Shown: positions 9,904 through 21,509 of the stretch, one piece after another
Numbering within the stretch: position 1 is the first letter of the stretch
Layout: each line of letters starts with the position of its first letter
Source of the DNA: Pseudoips prasinana
Taxonomy: Eukaryota > Arthropoda > Insecta > Lepidoptera > Nolidae
Assembly: GCA_951640165.1 (NCBI GenBank)
Contig: OX621245.1
Location: 19,212,330 to 19,276,329 of the forward strand
Direction of reading: 5' to 3'
DNA length: 64,000 bases
Notes under the pieces: generated by a model
The model's input: the letters and a program-made list of their open reading frames with translations, nothing else
Database searches by the model: none
What the model was told of the DNA's origin: nothing
Program-made: the position numbers and the translations under genes

Positions 9904-11687
9904 AATTAAAACGTGATAGTGTGGGCAATAAATATTAATTTCATCCTAAATTTTAAAATCATACCATTGCTAAAATATTAATAAAACCTTTTTATTTGAT
10001 CTGAGAATAAAACTACATCTAACAATAAAACAATAGGTACTTACTTCTAAGTCACTAGTAAGTTAAAAGTTAAAGTTGATCTTTACCTACGTTTGGTGAC
10101 AATTTTTTGTCTAACTGTATTCCGACATGGCATGTTTGAGTACTACTTCTATTTATTTATGTAGTTACTGTTATAGTATTCAGGTGCATTTACGGAACGA
10201 ATAACTCATGTTAACACTTAGGTAATTACAACAACGGTGTACACTAGATTCAAACTATATTTTTATAATTCTCGATCCCATTTTTTCTCAATTATATTAA
10301 TCTAGTGTCTGTCCTTTTATAACTACTGTCGCTTTTATAACTTATAAAAGCGACAGTAACTGAATTCAAAGATATAAATATCTTCTGGGTCGTAATGGAT
10401 CGCTACCTTGTGATTTCAAAATTTGATTTGAATTCAAAATTTTATAGTATTGCTTTGGAGCGATTTTATTCGATCTCTGGTAATTATAACGTACTTAATT
10501 TATAAAAAAATAAAATAGTAGGTAGGTATGCATGCAAAATTATTTAATTTAATGTTATCTATTAAGTACCTATTTATACCTATTACGGTATCCAGTGAGT
10601 ATTTTCAAATTATTATTTTTGAAAAGTGAACTCTACAAGATTAAATTTTCGTACCTGTCTCGATAGTACAAAGATAGAAAGGTCTGAGAACACTAATATA
10701 CCCGATACTAAATAAACGATATAGGTAAGTAGGTACATAATATTATCATACCTACCTACATATATCATTATCTACCACTTATGATATAACTCCAGATTAA
10801 TCTTATTCAATGTATAGATAGGTAATCTTACTTTGCTGTAGTTATTATGTCCTCTCTCCGGCATGCGGCAAAACCATAGATATGCAAAGATGAGGTCGTA
10901 CGTTCTTATGGTACCTACGTTTAGTAGATTTTAGCTGATATGATCTTATAGGCATAAGATTCGATCTGGGTGAAGATCGCATTCCCTTGATGGTATGGTC
11001 GTAAATCTATTTTACGGAAAATCGATTCAGATCGCGTATGTAGAACCAAATCGCCTCACAGCCGCAATGTGTCGTATCAGTTATGAAACAGCCGCGACTT
11101 GTTCATCGTTAAAAATTGCCGACCGTTAACAGGTTATATGGGAATAGTAGAAGGTCTATTAAGTCAAAACTTCTATATGGCTAACAGGTTTAAAATCAAG
11201 TTGAATTTACCAACTTTTTGAACCATGCTGATTCAAAAAGTCTATGATTGATTCGTCAGAGACTAAATTATGGGCACATGATTCAGCTTTACTAGTCTAG
11301 ACTTTGTTAAAATTAAATTCAAATCATGTCATAAGTGGTTTCACGAACAGAAGGTAAAGCTATCGACAGGAGACCATGAATGTATATACGTGATGATATG
11401 CGCTGTTGAACTACGAGACCGCTGTCACACCGCAGGCATGGGAATCAAATCCTCGATTATTTATAAAGACAAATCTGGGACATGTTCTTTTATCAAAAAT
11501 GGGATATCATCAATTTTGTAAGTAATTGCTTTACAGAGTACGCAGGTGAACTTAATGTTATTATATAGTTTTATTGTAAAGAACACACATTTCAGACAAG
11601 ACAGTTTTATTCAGTTCGACGGATTGACATCCAACAAAGTCAAACACGCCTAATGTGGCAGATTACTATTTGAAACATAGAGTACCA
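9904..11687. other. AT-rich stretch, no gene seen
   Basis: No domain-bearing frame. The only structure is a near-perfect palindrome at 10324-10358 (17-bp arms TACTGTCGCTTTTATAA with a 1-nt centre). Confidence 0.55.
10324..10358. repeat. 35-bp palindrome
   Basis: TACTGTCGCTTTTATAA, one C, then the exact reverse complement. A few bases upstream a partial copy of the arm (CTTTTATAACTACTG) is visible, hinting at a decayed larger fold-back. Confidence 0.75.
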
Positions 11688-11870
11688 GGGCCTCTAGCAC
11701 GAGTTCCTGCAGTTTACTTACTCGATCACACGTACAGTTTCCTCCCATACATTGAGCACCAGCGCCTCTAGCGGGAACTATTAAGAACTAAAACTCTGGT
11801 GCTCAATGTATGGGAGGAAACTGTACGTGTGATCGAGTAAGTAAACTGCAGCAACTCGTGCTAGAGGCAC
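11688..11870. mobile_element. 183-bp fold-back MITE, family F1, copy 2
   Basis: Same arms and exact length as 3908-4090. The unique centre (GCGCCTCTAGCGGGAACTATT) is the reverse complement of copy 1's centre, so the two insertions are in opposite orientation. The arms are well conserved, which suggests fairly recent spread. Confidence 0.85.
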
Positions 11871-13509
11871 AGTACAGCGATATGGAACCTCAAACAAATT
11901 TAATAGTCCGGCGGGTCTCGAACCAGCATCCTGTACCAATAAGGGTAGGCGCTGGCAGATCAGATTAGTATTAAGTACCCTTCTAGAGAACGTTGGGTTC
12001 ATTCATCCGCTTTGTATTCTAGAAACGTGTGCACGTGATAAAATGCACCACAGATGCATGTGAAAGATCATATCATATTGAAAACACCTTCAAAACTATT
12101 AAACTATGATTTAATTTATGCATTCCTATTTTCTAGATTATACTTACCCTGTGCATTGCGAATAATGGTGTAAAAAATGAGAATTTAAAATTTTCTTTTG
12201 TTAATCAAATCTGGTTTTATATTTTAACGAGTAAAAGATTTATCAAGCTGATCCGTATTTGAGGCTAATGAAATAAAAGTGCTCAAGCAGGAATCACACG
12301 GCGTCTTTATTATATGCAGACGAGATGCGGGTTTCACGGAACGCGAAAAATAGACGCTATTTTTAACTTTTTACTCACAGCGGATTGCGTTAAAATGAAT
12401 ATCGTAAACCGGAGTGGACCATGAAAGTGTTTTTGTTGTCAAAATTCCACTGATGCCCCTTGAACATGTAAGTTACTGGACCTTGCTTTAAATATTAATT
12501 AATATTTTTTAATGATCAAAACATTGTAACATAATAACAATTTACGGTGACTTCCGTTGTAATCCCACGTTTTCCACCCACCAACTAAAATGAATACGGA
12601 AAATATTATTGCCGATTAGACGTGGGATTAAAATATAGGCTAAAACGGATAAACCCCAATGTACAGAAACGTTTAAATTGTACAAAAACTACAATTAAAT
12701 TGTTGGTGAGTTGCTGTATTCCTAGCTAGGTTAATAGATCACGAAGCCGAAAAATATGCCTACCATTTTAGACTTTTTAGTTGGGTGTTCACTGTTCACC
12801 TTTAAAAACGATATTTATGTTACCGTATGACTTTTAAACGTTATTTTATAGGTTTTAGAAAAGGGATGTTTGAGCACACGTTCGCTGCACTTACGTGTGT
12901 AGTGACCATTTTCATTCCTATAAACTGACCCCATCTTAGAATGCTTTTTTGTTAGTTACGAAACACTGGCTGTGGTTTTAAACATATTTTGACATTTAAG
13001 ATAACAGTACTATTTCAAAATATGAAATACAATTATGGTATAAATTAAATTTATCTACTTTTTGCAATAGATACTTTAATTTTCTATGCTGCCAGATTAT
13101 AAATTAAATTTGAGTAAGTTTACCATACTACAACTATAACATTTTAAAACTGTCAGATTTAAAAGAGTGACTAAGTATTTTCTGACTATCTGATCTATCT
13201 GAGTATATCATCTACATGGTAATGTAATATAAATTATATAACAGTAATGTATCTCGGCCCGGTTAATGAAATAATTACCTACACCCGCGCGGTTGGTTAA
13301 CACGCGATAGAGCAGCCCATTTACAGTATTTGAATTTCATCAATCTACTTGGAGGTAATCAGACAATAGAGCTAAATAGACTGGCGCACGATTGTCACTC
13401 TTTTAGCGTTAAAGCGCCCGAGTTTGGACACTTTCAAGCGCAGACACGGCGTCTATGTGTTAATAAGTCAATGAATACCATTATGAGTATGTGTGTAATA
13501 AAGTAGAAG
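11871..13509. other. AT-rich stretch, no gene seen
   Basis: Around 11890-11965 there is a tRNA-like (SINE head) trace on the minus strand, with a B-box-like GGTTCGAGACC. Beyond that only chance reading frames are found. Confidence 0.5.
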
Positions 13510-14870
13510 ATATAGATAGATAGGTACACTTTATTGCACATCACAGAATAAAATTTAGATGTATAGACATAGTTTCAATTTATCTACAATTGGCGGTCTT
13601 ATCGCATAAGAGCGATTTCTTCCAGACAACCGTTGGATGGACTGGATTAGCAATAATATATTATATATATCAATATATACATACTATAAATAAATAAGAA
13701 AAGGTACACCAAATGTAAGGATTTGAGAATATTAATAAAAAGAAAACAAACAGTAGCAGGTTTAAGATCTAAAAATTCAGTAAAGAATCATTACCTGACT
13801 GGTAATGATTCTTTACTGAATTTTTAAAAGTGGTAATAGTCTGAGCGCGTTTTATAGGCAATGGCAGGGCATTCCACTGACGAGCTGCTTGAACCGTAAA
13901 TGATTTATCGAGGAAATCTGTGGAATGTCCCGATATTCTAAGTTGCAGATTCTCCGATGATCTTAAGGGCCTCAAATGTGAATCACATAGGAACTCAAAT
14001 CTTTCCTTAAGATAGTGGGGACTAGCAGGATTGAACAAAATATTGTAAAGCAGGGAGAGAATATGAGTATTTCGGCGGAGTCTTATAGGGAGCCACTTGA
14101 GTTTTTTACGGAATTCGGATACATGATCATATTTGCGTAGGCCAAATATGAATCTTATGCAGAAGTTTTGGAGACGCTCAAGTTTATCAAGTTTGTCTTC
14201 CGTGAGATCTAGATAGCTGGCATCTGCGTAGTCGAGTACTGGGAGAAGGAGGGATTGAGCAAGCACAATTTTAGTGGTGGTAGGGAGAAAGTTCCGTAGT
14301 CTACGCAGTATTCCTGCAGTTGCATATAACCTGCGGCTTGTCTGTTGCAGTTGAGGACCCCAAGAGAGAGATGTGTCAAAATAGTTCCCCAAGTTTCTCA
14401 CTGTCAAAAACTACTCGTGGAAGTTGCGACCAGTCAAGTGAGGTGATTTTTCGCGGATTGCCAATAACAATTACCTGACTTTTTGATGGGTTTACGTGAA
14501 GTCCATAGGCTTTGCTCCAATAATAAATATGCTCCAAGTCCTTATTTACTATAGCCACACCATTTGAGATCGTTTCTAATGAAGCTTGTGTGTGTACTTG
14601 GAGGTCGTCTGCATAAAGGTGGTAGGAAGAATCTAACTGACAGGAAATAGAATTAATAAATATTGAAAATAGTAGCGGAGACAGAACGCCACCCTGAGGC
14701 ACGCCAGCGCTCGTACTTCACCAAGATGACATAGCATCATCAATGCCAACACGTTGCCGGCGACCATCCAGGTAACTGCGAAACCAGTCAATTGCCGTAG
14801 GAGATATGTTAAGAGAGCGTAGTATGCCAAGAAGAATATCAAAATCAACGGTATTAAATGTTACATATGT
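13510..14870 (-). mobile_element. Decayed LINE fragment (RT and C-terminal region)
   Basis: Minus-strand non-LTR retrotransposon remnant in at least three broken frames. From about 14860 the reading gives NTVDFDILLGILRSL..WFRSYL with an in-frame stop before PQGGVLSPLLFSIFINSI and the RT catalytic box HLYADDLQVH (in 14376-14702). After a frameshift or small deletion near 14400 it resumes as TVRNLGNYFDTSLSW..VLDYADASYL..LRKYDHVSEFRKKLKWLPI (13769-14407). It is closely related to the LINE at 37.2-39.0 kb. The 3' end contains a GGTTGTCTGGAAGAAATCGC motif and a TATCTA-type tail near 13515. 5' truncated and inactive. Confidence 0.85.
13771..13825. repeat. Perfect 25-bp-arm palindrome at the LINE ORF end
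   Basis: AAAAATTCAGTAAAGAATCATTACC, spacer TGACT, then the exact reverse complement. It spans the last codons and stop of the LINE fragment (KNHYQSGNDSLLNF). The closely related LINE at 37.2 kb lacks it, so it is specific to this copy. Confidence 0.85.
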
Positions 14871-16541
14871 CTAATTCAGTACTATTTCATTCAGTGAGTT
14901 TCATTAACTCTAAGAATAAGCATTTGTACGAGGAACCGATAGGATATTTAGGTTAAGCGCAATTGTAACAACCGTTTCGGTTCCTCCTGCAAATGGCATA
15001 TTACAGCATAGAAGTCCGTGTCCTTCCATTGAACTTTGCGTGCCTAGCTGGTTTTTATAACTATGATGATTTTCTTTTTCAGTGAGGTATGTCACGATTA
15101 GCATGTGGAGCTCTACTGCGGAGGTATGCAGTATTCACTCCCAAGTAAAAGAAGACGACATAGAAATAGGAGACTTATCATGATATTGTTGTGTAGGTAC
15201 TTGGGTGTCCGTGTGAGTTAGGTAGCCTGAGCATCGGAGAGGGGCGAAGGATTATCAGAAAGGGGTAAAGGACATGCGTGTATCGCAAGTGTCATATAGC
15301 TACCGTGAGGTGGATGGCCTAATCGTTTGCAGACAGTAGATCACTAGATAGATTTTTTTAAACTAAAATATCTATTAACTGCATCTGCTCACAACTAGGT
15401 ATATATGTACAGACGCCAACACATCCAGCTACCCCAATCTGTCAAATTTATTTAATAGGTTTTCAACTTTATCATAAAAGCATAAGGTTCACTTTCAATT
15501 GGGGAAATTTGACTGATTGGGGTAGCTAGATGTGCTGGCATCTGTACGTACGTATTGATTCTTGTATTTTCTATTATTTTTTTGGTGTACAATAAAGTGT
15601 TATCGTCTCTTATCTTAAATAATTTAATTAACAAGTAACTAGTACAAAATTTTCTATAAGAAAATATATATGTTATTTACAATATAAAACAGCTTTGACT
15701 TGAAATTCTGAATGGCTACAGTTATTTTGCTCGCCTTCCATTAGTACCTACCGAGATTTGCTAAAACTTTCTATCAGCGGTCCAGAGACTAGGCCAGCTA
15801 AATTAAGTTTCTACCAAACTTTTAGCAGTTTGTCGACGCAGTGGAATCTCAACGAAGATGTTAGTTACACTAACCAAGTTTTGTTTGTTATCTATTTAAA
15901 TGTCTATCTATTTATATTGGTATGTGCTATTTACTATATTTAACCAATTGAATGGTATTGGGTATGTGACATTTAAACATACACTGTTTAAATTAAATTA
16001 GTAAACGGAACTTGACGGAAGCAGTAGACAAAAAAATATTGTGTATTTTTTTAATAAAATTGGTTAAGATTATATATATTGAAAAAAAAAAATAGCACTT
16101 ACATATAGATGGGTAGTGGATAGTGGACCCTTTTATACTTATGACATTTCTAATCTGTTGTAAATAAATAACATAAAATAATCAACGATAAAATGCTTGT
16201 AACGTTGATATTTTCAAATTTTTTTATAATGCCGCTATCCGGCTTACAAGATATGAAAAATTGTATCAGTTTACTCATATTCTAGAAATGCCTTTGCCTA
16301 TCCAGTCCTTCTATTTGAATTAAATAATCATGTTGTCATATGATCCAATCAATCGGACAAGCGGCTCACAAATTCGCCTATTAATGTAGTGACAGTTGCA
16401 TAAAACGTCCCTAAAATCGACGCCCTCATGTATCCAAATAGTAGTAACAACCCTTAGCCGAGGTTCGAACTTCAAAGATGGCTACTTAGTTTGTAGTCAT
16501 ATTTATGAGACAACTCGCGTCTATTGTCCAGCAAAGCACTG
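14871..16541. other. No gene seen apart from one MITE
   Basis: Contains MITE F2 copy b (15407-15547) and short chance frames. Nothing else is supported. Confidence 0.5.
15407..15547. mobile_element. MITE family F2, copy b
   Basis: A 141-bp copy with both ends GTACAGACGCC.. and ..GGCATCTGTAC intact; the centre AACTTTATCATAAAAGCATAAGG matches the other copies. Confidence 0.85.
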
Positions 16542-17028
16542 AAATTATGTTAGGCTAACGGGAAATATCATGTTAAAAATAAGGGATTTAATCTTTACCA
16601 ATCAATAAAATCAAAATGAACGTCAAAAAATAGCTTTTTTTCCTAAATGTATACGAAACTTAAATTATGTTAGGATAACGGGAAATATCAAGTTAAAAAT
16701 AAGGGATTTAATCTTTACCAATCAATAAAATCAAAATGAACGTCAAAAAATAGCTTTTTTTTCCTAAATGTATACGAAACATAAATTATGTTAGGCTAAC
16801 GGGAAATATCAAGTTAAAAATAAGGGATTTAATCTTTACCAATCAATAAAATCAAAATGAACGTCAAAAAGTAGCTTTTTTTTCCTAAATGTATACGAAA
16901 CTTAAATTATGTTAGGCTAACGGGAAATACCAAGTTAAAAATAAGGGCTTTAATCTTTACCAATAAATAAAATCAAAAAGAATGTCAAAACATAGCTTTT
17001 TTTCTAAATGTATATGAAACTTAAATTA
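16542..17028. repeat. Tandem satellite, four units of about 120 bp
   Basis: Units start AAATTATGTTAGG at 16542, 16662, 16783 and 16904 (periods 120, 121, 121). Each carries CTAACGGGAAATA, an AT-rich middle and CCTAAATGTATACGAAAC. The fourth unit is the most diverged. Noncoding minisatellite. Confidence 0.92.
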
Positions 17029-19560
17029 GCAAGCGGAACACATACAGGAGCAATAGGTAATAAATAACTGTAACAATTTTGTCTTAATTGCTTGATATAC
17101 TTATGCTTATTATAAAACGATGTGTGTTATTAGTCCGGTCTGATTCTGTATATTGGCCAAGTTATGTATAACTTAGCTAAAGGGAGATTTGTCTTTAGAA
17201 TTAAGTAACACTTATCGTAGATGTTTTTCCTTGTAACATCTGTGAGAAATTAAGAAGAAAAAGAATACATTATTCTGTAATTCTATGATAATATCTCTTT
17301 AGTAGTAGTTTAACAACATAATTAAGTAAAAATTGTAGTTTTGTCTAATTCAAGGATTGTTCTGTCTACTGATAACGTTAAAGGGAGCCATAAGGATTGG
17401 AGCAAGAAGCTTATTACGAGTCAATAGATAACGTATTAACGAATTCGTGCGTCTGATCAAATCGAAGCAAAATTTATCACGTCATCATGACAATAAACAA
17501 TCATAGCGTTCCAATTCGTTCGTACGTTTCGTTTTTTGCAAACTCATACTAAAGCCTCCGATTTTTCAAATCGCCCCTCTAATGGAGTACCTTAGAATCC
17601 TTATCATAAGGCTTCTAAGGTACTTTTGGACTGGAGTCTCAAAATATATTATAATTCTGAAACAAATTAACTATCGAACTAATATATATATTCAATTCAA
17701 ATTCGAAATTCAATTATTCAGTTAAAATATTACATTTGTGTGGAGTCAATTTTTTTTAACCTACCGTGCAGTACATGACGTGGCAGCTATTGAGAAACAC
17801 TGCCAGAAAACTCAGTAGGATTTATTAAAAATATTTATTTCTTAAAATAAATTTACATTGTACTTAAATGTGTTAATTTAGGGCGAATCAATCCCAAGCC
17901 ATTTTGTCACTTAAATAATCAGAAGTCTATCGTATGAACCCTGTACAGTTTCTCATGCAATTCTGATGTCTTATTTTCAATTCCATAATATATATCAACT
18001 GAAAGTTCAGAATCTTGCCTGAGCCGTTGAATTTTATTCAGCTCACGCTCTCGTTTCACCCGTTGCTCGTCCCCAAGCTAAGTGAAATCCATGATGAAAT
18101 TCCCCAAGAAAAATACTTATCTTCAAAGTGTTGATAGCGTACTTCTCATATTATACTTTTTTTTCAAATCAACGTAGGAATAAACAGTCTTTATTATTTA
18201 GTAATTGAACTCAATTTATTGGGTTAGTGAACTAGGATGTGGATTTTCTATCAAACTTTTTCTCGTCTTTTTAATTTCCTCGGGAACCAATTAAAAATTC
18301 GCGAACGTAGTGGGGAGTTTGGATCTGTTTCCGGTAGATGTTAATAGATTCGGTACCAATAAAGTTGGCATAGCGTTCATTAGGAATCTACTTTTCTCTT
18401 CACATTCACAGACATAGCTGTCGATATGATGTGGAAAAAGCTTAAGCTTTAGTTCGTTTTAACTACAGGTTGGGCCCGAAAAATTGTTGAATTTGAAATA
18501 TTAATAAATGTATTTGTGTGCATACCCGGGTGTGAATATCCGGGAGAAGTAAAACTTCAGAAAAGAAGGCTAAAAGAGGACGAGTAGAGTATCAGGAGTA
18601 TTATCATAATTAAAAGGTTTATTACGTCTATAATATTTTTACCAAACTTAAAAAGTGTTTTAAATTTTAATGCTAAGTAAATATTTACATATTTAAGGTG
18701 CACATTAGCGTGGCTCTACCACAACTGATTCGATCGAGCAGCGTGGATCTGATTCGACCTATTTTACAAATAAAAGAAGTGTCATCCGCGAAAAGTACAA
18801 CTTCACACATGTTTTTTTAATGATGTATAATGTTAATCATTAATATACATATACTAACTTTATGCTTGTGACACGCCTAAAGTGATGGAAAAATTATTTG
18901 ACTTACGGACTTATTAGACAAGCACTCTTTGTTAGGAACGATTTAGAAGATGCATTGTAGGAAGGCTTATTATTGTGATTTGACTTTGAATAAATAATTA
19001 AATTGAATAAAAGAACTGACAGTAAATTATTTAATTTCATTATTTAATTTGATATTTATATATTAATATAATTAGTTACTCTTTTCAATATCCTGTTTGT
19101 ATACTTCCTAAGCATTTCCATTTCTACATATTTTATACAAATAAATTTATCATTATCTCGTATAGTCTGGAAATAAAATTCAGTTTTAATGATTATATTA
19201 TTAGTGACACAGATCTTCGTGCCAATTGCCGTCACCTTACGTCAAGGCGAAAGTATAGTTTTAAAAACGTTTAGTTTTTAAAAACATAGAACTGACTTCA
19301 ACTTTTCAGACTACCGATAGAAGAAAAGTTTTAATGAGACCATTCCGAAAGCACGGTGTACACACACCGACTGTACGTGCACTTTTAAATGCAATTTTAC
19401 AGAATAAGAGGCTTTTATCAAAAGTGTGTGGTCGCCAGACTTCATCGACGTGAGGGGAGAAGTCCGTGAAACGTATTAATCCCCCGATTAAAACGTCTCG
19501 TGTTAAACGTGGTGACAAAAAAATGTACTTCATAAATTTCATGCAATCTGTCAACTGTCA
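17029..19560. other. AT-rich stretch, no gene seen
   Basis: Includes an imperfect palindrome at 17586-17624 (AGTACCTTAGAA..TTCTAAGGTACT). The last few hundred bases may belong to the 5' UTR of the following LINE, whose 5' boundary I could not fix. Confidence 0.5.
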
Positions 19561-19972
19561 AACGTGAAGGTATAGCTCCCAGTTAAAAAATAAAAATTCA
19601 TTAATATTAATTAAATAAAGTAATAACTGTGCAAGATTTTTGTTGCCCGAAGTGGATAATATTGTGATTAATAAGAACAATTGTTATTTAAAGATATAGT
19701 GTAATATAAACTAAATTATACAACTTTAACATAACTTACATCTTATAAACTACCTCACAGTGAACTAAAAGTGAAAGTGATATTTATATAAGTACTATAA
19801 ACTGTCAGTTAAGTGCCTGGATTCGGCCTAATTATATAAATTACCTATAATAACCCGCCTTGTTGTATTAATTACATCAAAATACAATATTTAAATATAA
19901 GACAGACATTATTGATCGCGTAGCGCCATCTAGTAGCTAACAGAAGTACTAACGCTATCTGTTTACCTTAGA

Positions 19973-21064
19973 ATGACCAACTGTGCGCATTGTGGTAAAT
20001 TTTTGTCAGTACGTGGAGGCGCCACCTGCAGTAACTGCAGGAAAAAATACCATCTAGACTGTGTTCAGCTGTCTGCAGTACCGAAAGCGGGTACCTGGAA
20101 GTGTGGCGGATGTCGCGTAAACTCCAATTCCAGGGCAAAAACCCTGAATAAAGAGACGGACGCAAACAGCTGCAGTTCTATGTCGCAAAATAGCCCCAAC
20201 ACCGCATTTGAAGATGCTGGAGAGCTGACCGACTTGGAGCATGAAGAGGACCCGAATGAAGCGCCAATATCACAGGTGGAATTGCTCAGACAAATCAAGT
20301 CTGAAATTCAGCAGATGAGGGCTGAAGTTAGGCGAGATATCAGGAAGCTGACGGATCAGGTATCAGCACTAGGGACGCGGGTGTCTAAGTGTGAGCAACG
20401 GGTCAATGACTTGGAATCAAAGATTACAGTCATTGAAAAAAGACCACCCACCACAGCAACAGATGACTCCGTTAAGCAGCTGGAAAATACAGTGGCGCAG
20501 CTGAAGTCACAGATTAATGATCGAGATCAGGATCTGTTGAGCTCGGATTTGGAGATCACTAACCTCCCTGAGGATAGGGGTGAGAACATCATACACACCG
20601 TTGAACTAGTTGCCAAGAAGCTTGGGGTTACCCTCGAAGCGCGAGACATAGTGTTTGCCGAACGGGTGGGCCTGGGCCCCGGGCGAGTGGCCGAGCCTGG
20701 CTTGCCTGGCGCTGCGAGCGGGCCGGCGCCGCGCGCGCGCCGCGTCGTGCTGCGCCTCGCGCGCCGCCAGCTGCGCGACGAGCTGCTGCGCGCGGCGCGC
20801 GTCCGCCGAGCTGTCGACACCGAGCACCTCGGCCTGGCTGCGCCGCCCCAGAGGTTCTATGTCAACGAGAGGCTAACATACGTCAACAGGCATCTGTTCT
20901 ACCTCGTTCGACAGGCTGCCCAGCGCGTTAATTGGCGTTTCACTTGGACTAAGCATGGTAAAATATTGGCAAAGGAATCTGATGGAAAGCGCACCTTTGT
21001 GATCCGAACAGAGGCTGACATCCGTCGTGTTTTTGGCGAGCAGTCGTTTGACAAAGAAGCATAA
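19973..21064 (+). CDS. CR1-like LINE ORF1: PHD finger, coiled coil, FP25K-like C-terminal domain
   Basis: A 363-aa nucleic-acid-binding ORF1 protein. Residues 1-47 form a PHD-like zinc finger with C4, C7, C19, C22, H27, C30, C44 and C47. An acidic, Ser-rich spacer follows. Residues about 100-190 are heptad-rich (ELLRQIKSEIQQMRAEVRR.., VKQLENTVAQLKSQI), a coiled coil for multimerisation. The C-terminal part (LEITNLPEDRGENIIHTV..FYVNERLTYVNRHLFYLVRQ..WTKHGKILAKE) resembles the FP25K-like domain of several insect LINE ORF1 proteins. Such proteins coat the element RNA into an RNP. Oddly, 20660-20855 is extremely GC-rich (Arg/Ala-rich RRVVLRLARRQLRDELLRAARVRR) within an otherwise balanced gene. 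The ATG has AGA upstream, an acceptable context. Confidence 0.88.
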   Translation: MTNCAHCGKFLSVRGGATCSNCRKKYHLDCVQLSAVPKAGTWKCGGCRVNSNSRAKTLNKETDANSCSSMSQNSPNTAFEDAGELTDLEHEEDPNEAPISQVELLRQIKSEIQQMRAEVRRDIRKLTDQVSALGTRVSKCEQRVNDLESKITVIEKRPPTTATDDSVKQLENTVAQLKSQINDRDQDLLSSDLEITNLPEDRGENIIHTVELVAKKLGVTLEARDIVFAERVGLGPGRVAEPGLPGAASGPAPRARRVVLRLARRQLRDELLRAARVRRAVDTEHLGLAAPPQRFYVNERLTYVNRHLFYLVRQAAQRVNWRFTWTKHGKILAKESDGKRTFVIRTEADIRRVFGEQSFDKEA

Positions 21065-21509
21065 TGTTGTGAAGAAGAATAATGTAAAAAGTGGTACTAT
21101 TACTCCTCTTACTAATGTGATTATTCTTAGTGCTGTCTTTATATCATATTTACAGTTTAGGATCTGCATATACACCATATTTCACCTATTGAATATATCA
21201 TGTTTGCACAATTTGGTTAAGAGTGGCTCATGTAAATATTTACAATTACATTGTATTATTCATTTAAACATTATTCTTTTATCGGCTTATTGTCAATTTT
21301 CTAAATTAATAAACATAGGGTTTAACTTATATAAATATTTACAATGTCATCGTTTTATTTGTATAGATATTTTCTTGACTATATTGTGTAAATTGTCTAA
21401 ATATATAGACACAGGTTATAGCTTATTCTACATACAGTTCACATTATTGGTTAACACTCAATACATCTCATATCAATACACACATTACTTATTATACACA
21501 AATGGTTAA
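21027..21509 (+). CDS. Bridging ORF between LINE ORF1 and ORF2, with 33-residue repeats
   Basis: A 160-codon frame I do not recognise. It starts at an ATG inside ORF1 (38-nt overlap, different frame) and its TAA overlaps the ORF2 start (ATGGTTAA). Its first third is basic and polar. The rest is hydrophobic with Cys and Tyr, built from degenerate units of about 30-33 residues that begin YLQ: YLQFRICIYTIF.., YLQLHCIIHLNI.., YLQCHRFICIDI.., YIQFTLLVNTQY... The motif AAATATTTACAA recurs exactly 99 nt apart (21234 and 21333), in frame. The region is very AT-rich, so a frame this long is unlikely by chance. It may be translated, or may be a repeat-preserved accident that permits reinitiation at ORF2. 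Confidence 0.4.
   Translation: MFLASSRLTKKHNVVKKNNVKSGTITPLTNVIILSAVFISYLQFRICIYTIFHLLNISCLHNLVKSGSCKYLQLHCIIHLNIILLSAYCQFSKLINIGFNLYKYLQCHRFICIDIFLTILCKLSKYIDTGYSLFYIQFTLLVNTQYISYQYTHYLLYTNG

Noticed and set aside
16542..17028. CRISPR-like array
   Set aside because: Units are directly adjacent with no unique spacers and the context is a eukaryotic repeat landscape.
19306..19554. 82-codon minus-strand frame upstream of the LINE
   Set aside because: No domain, no splice or poly(A) context; probably within or just before the LINE 5' region.
20527..20820. Arg-rich minus-strand proteins opposite ORF1
   Set aside because: They are shadows of the GC-rich ORF1 block, where stops are rare in every frame.
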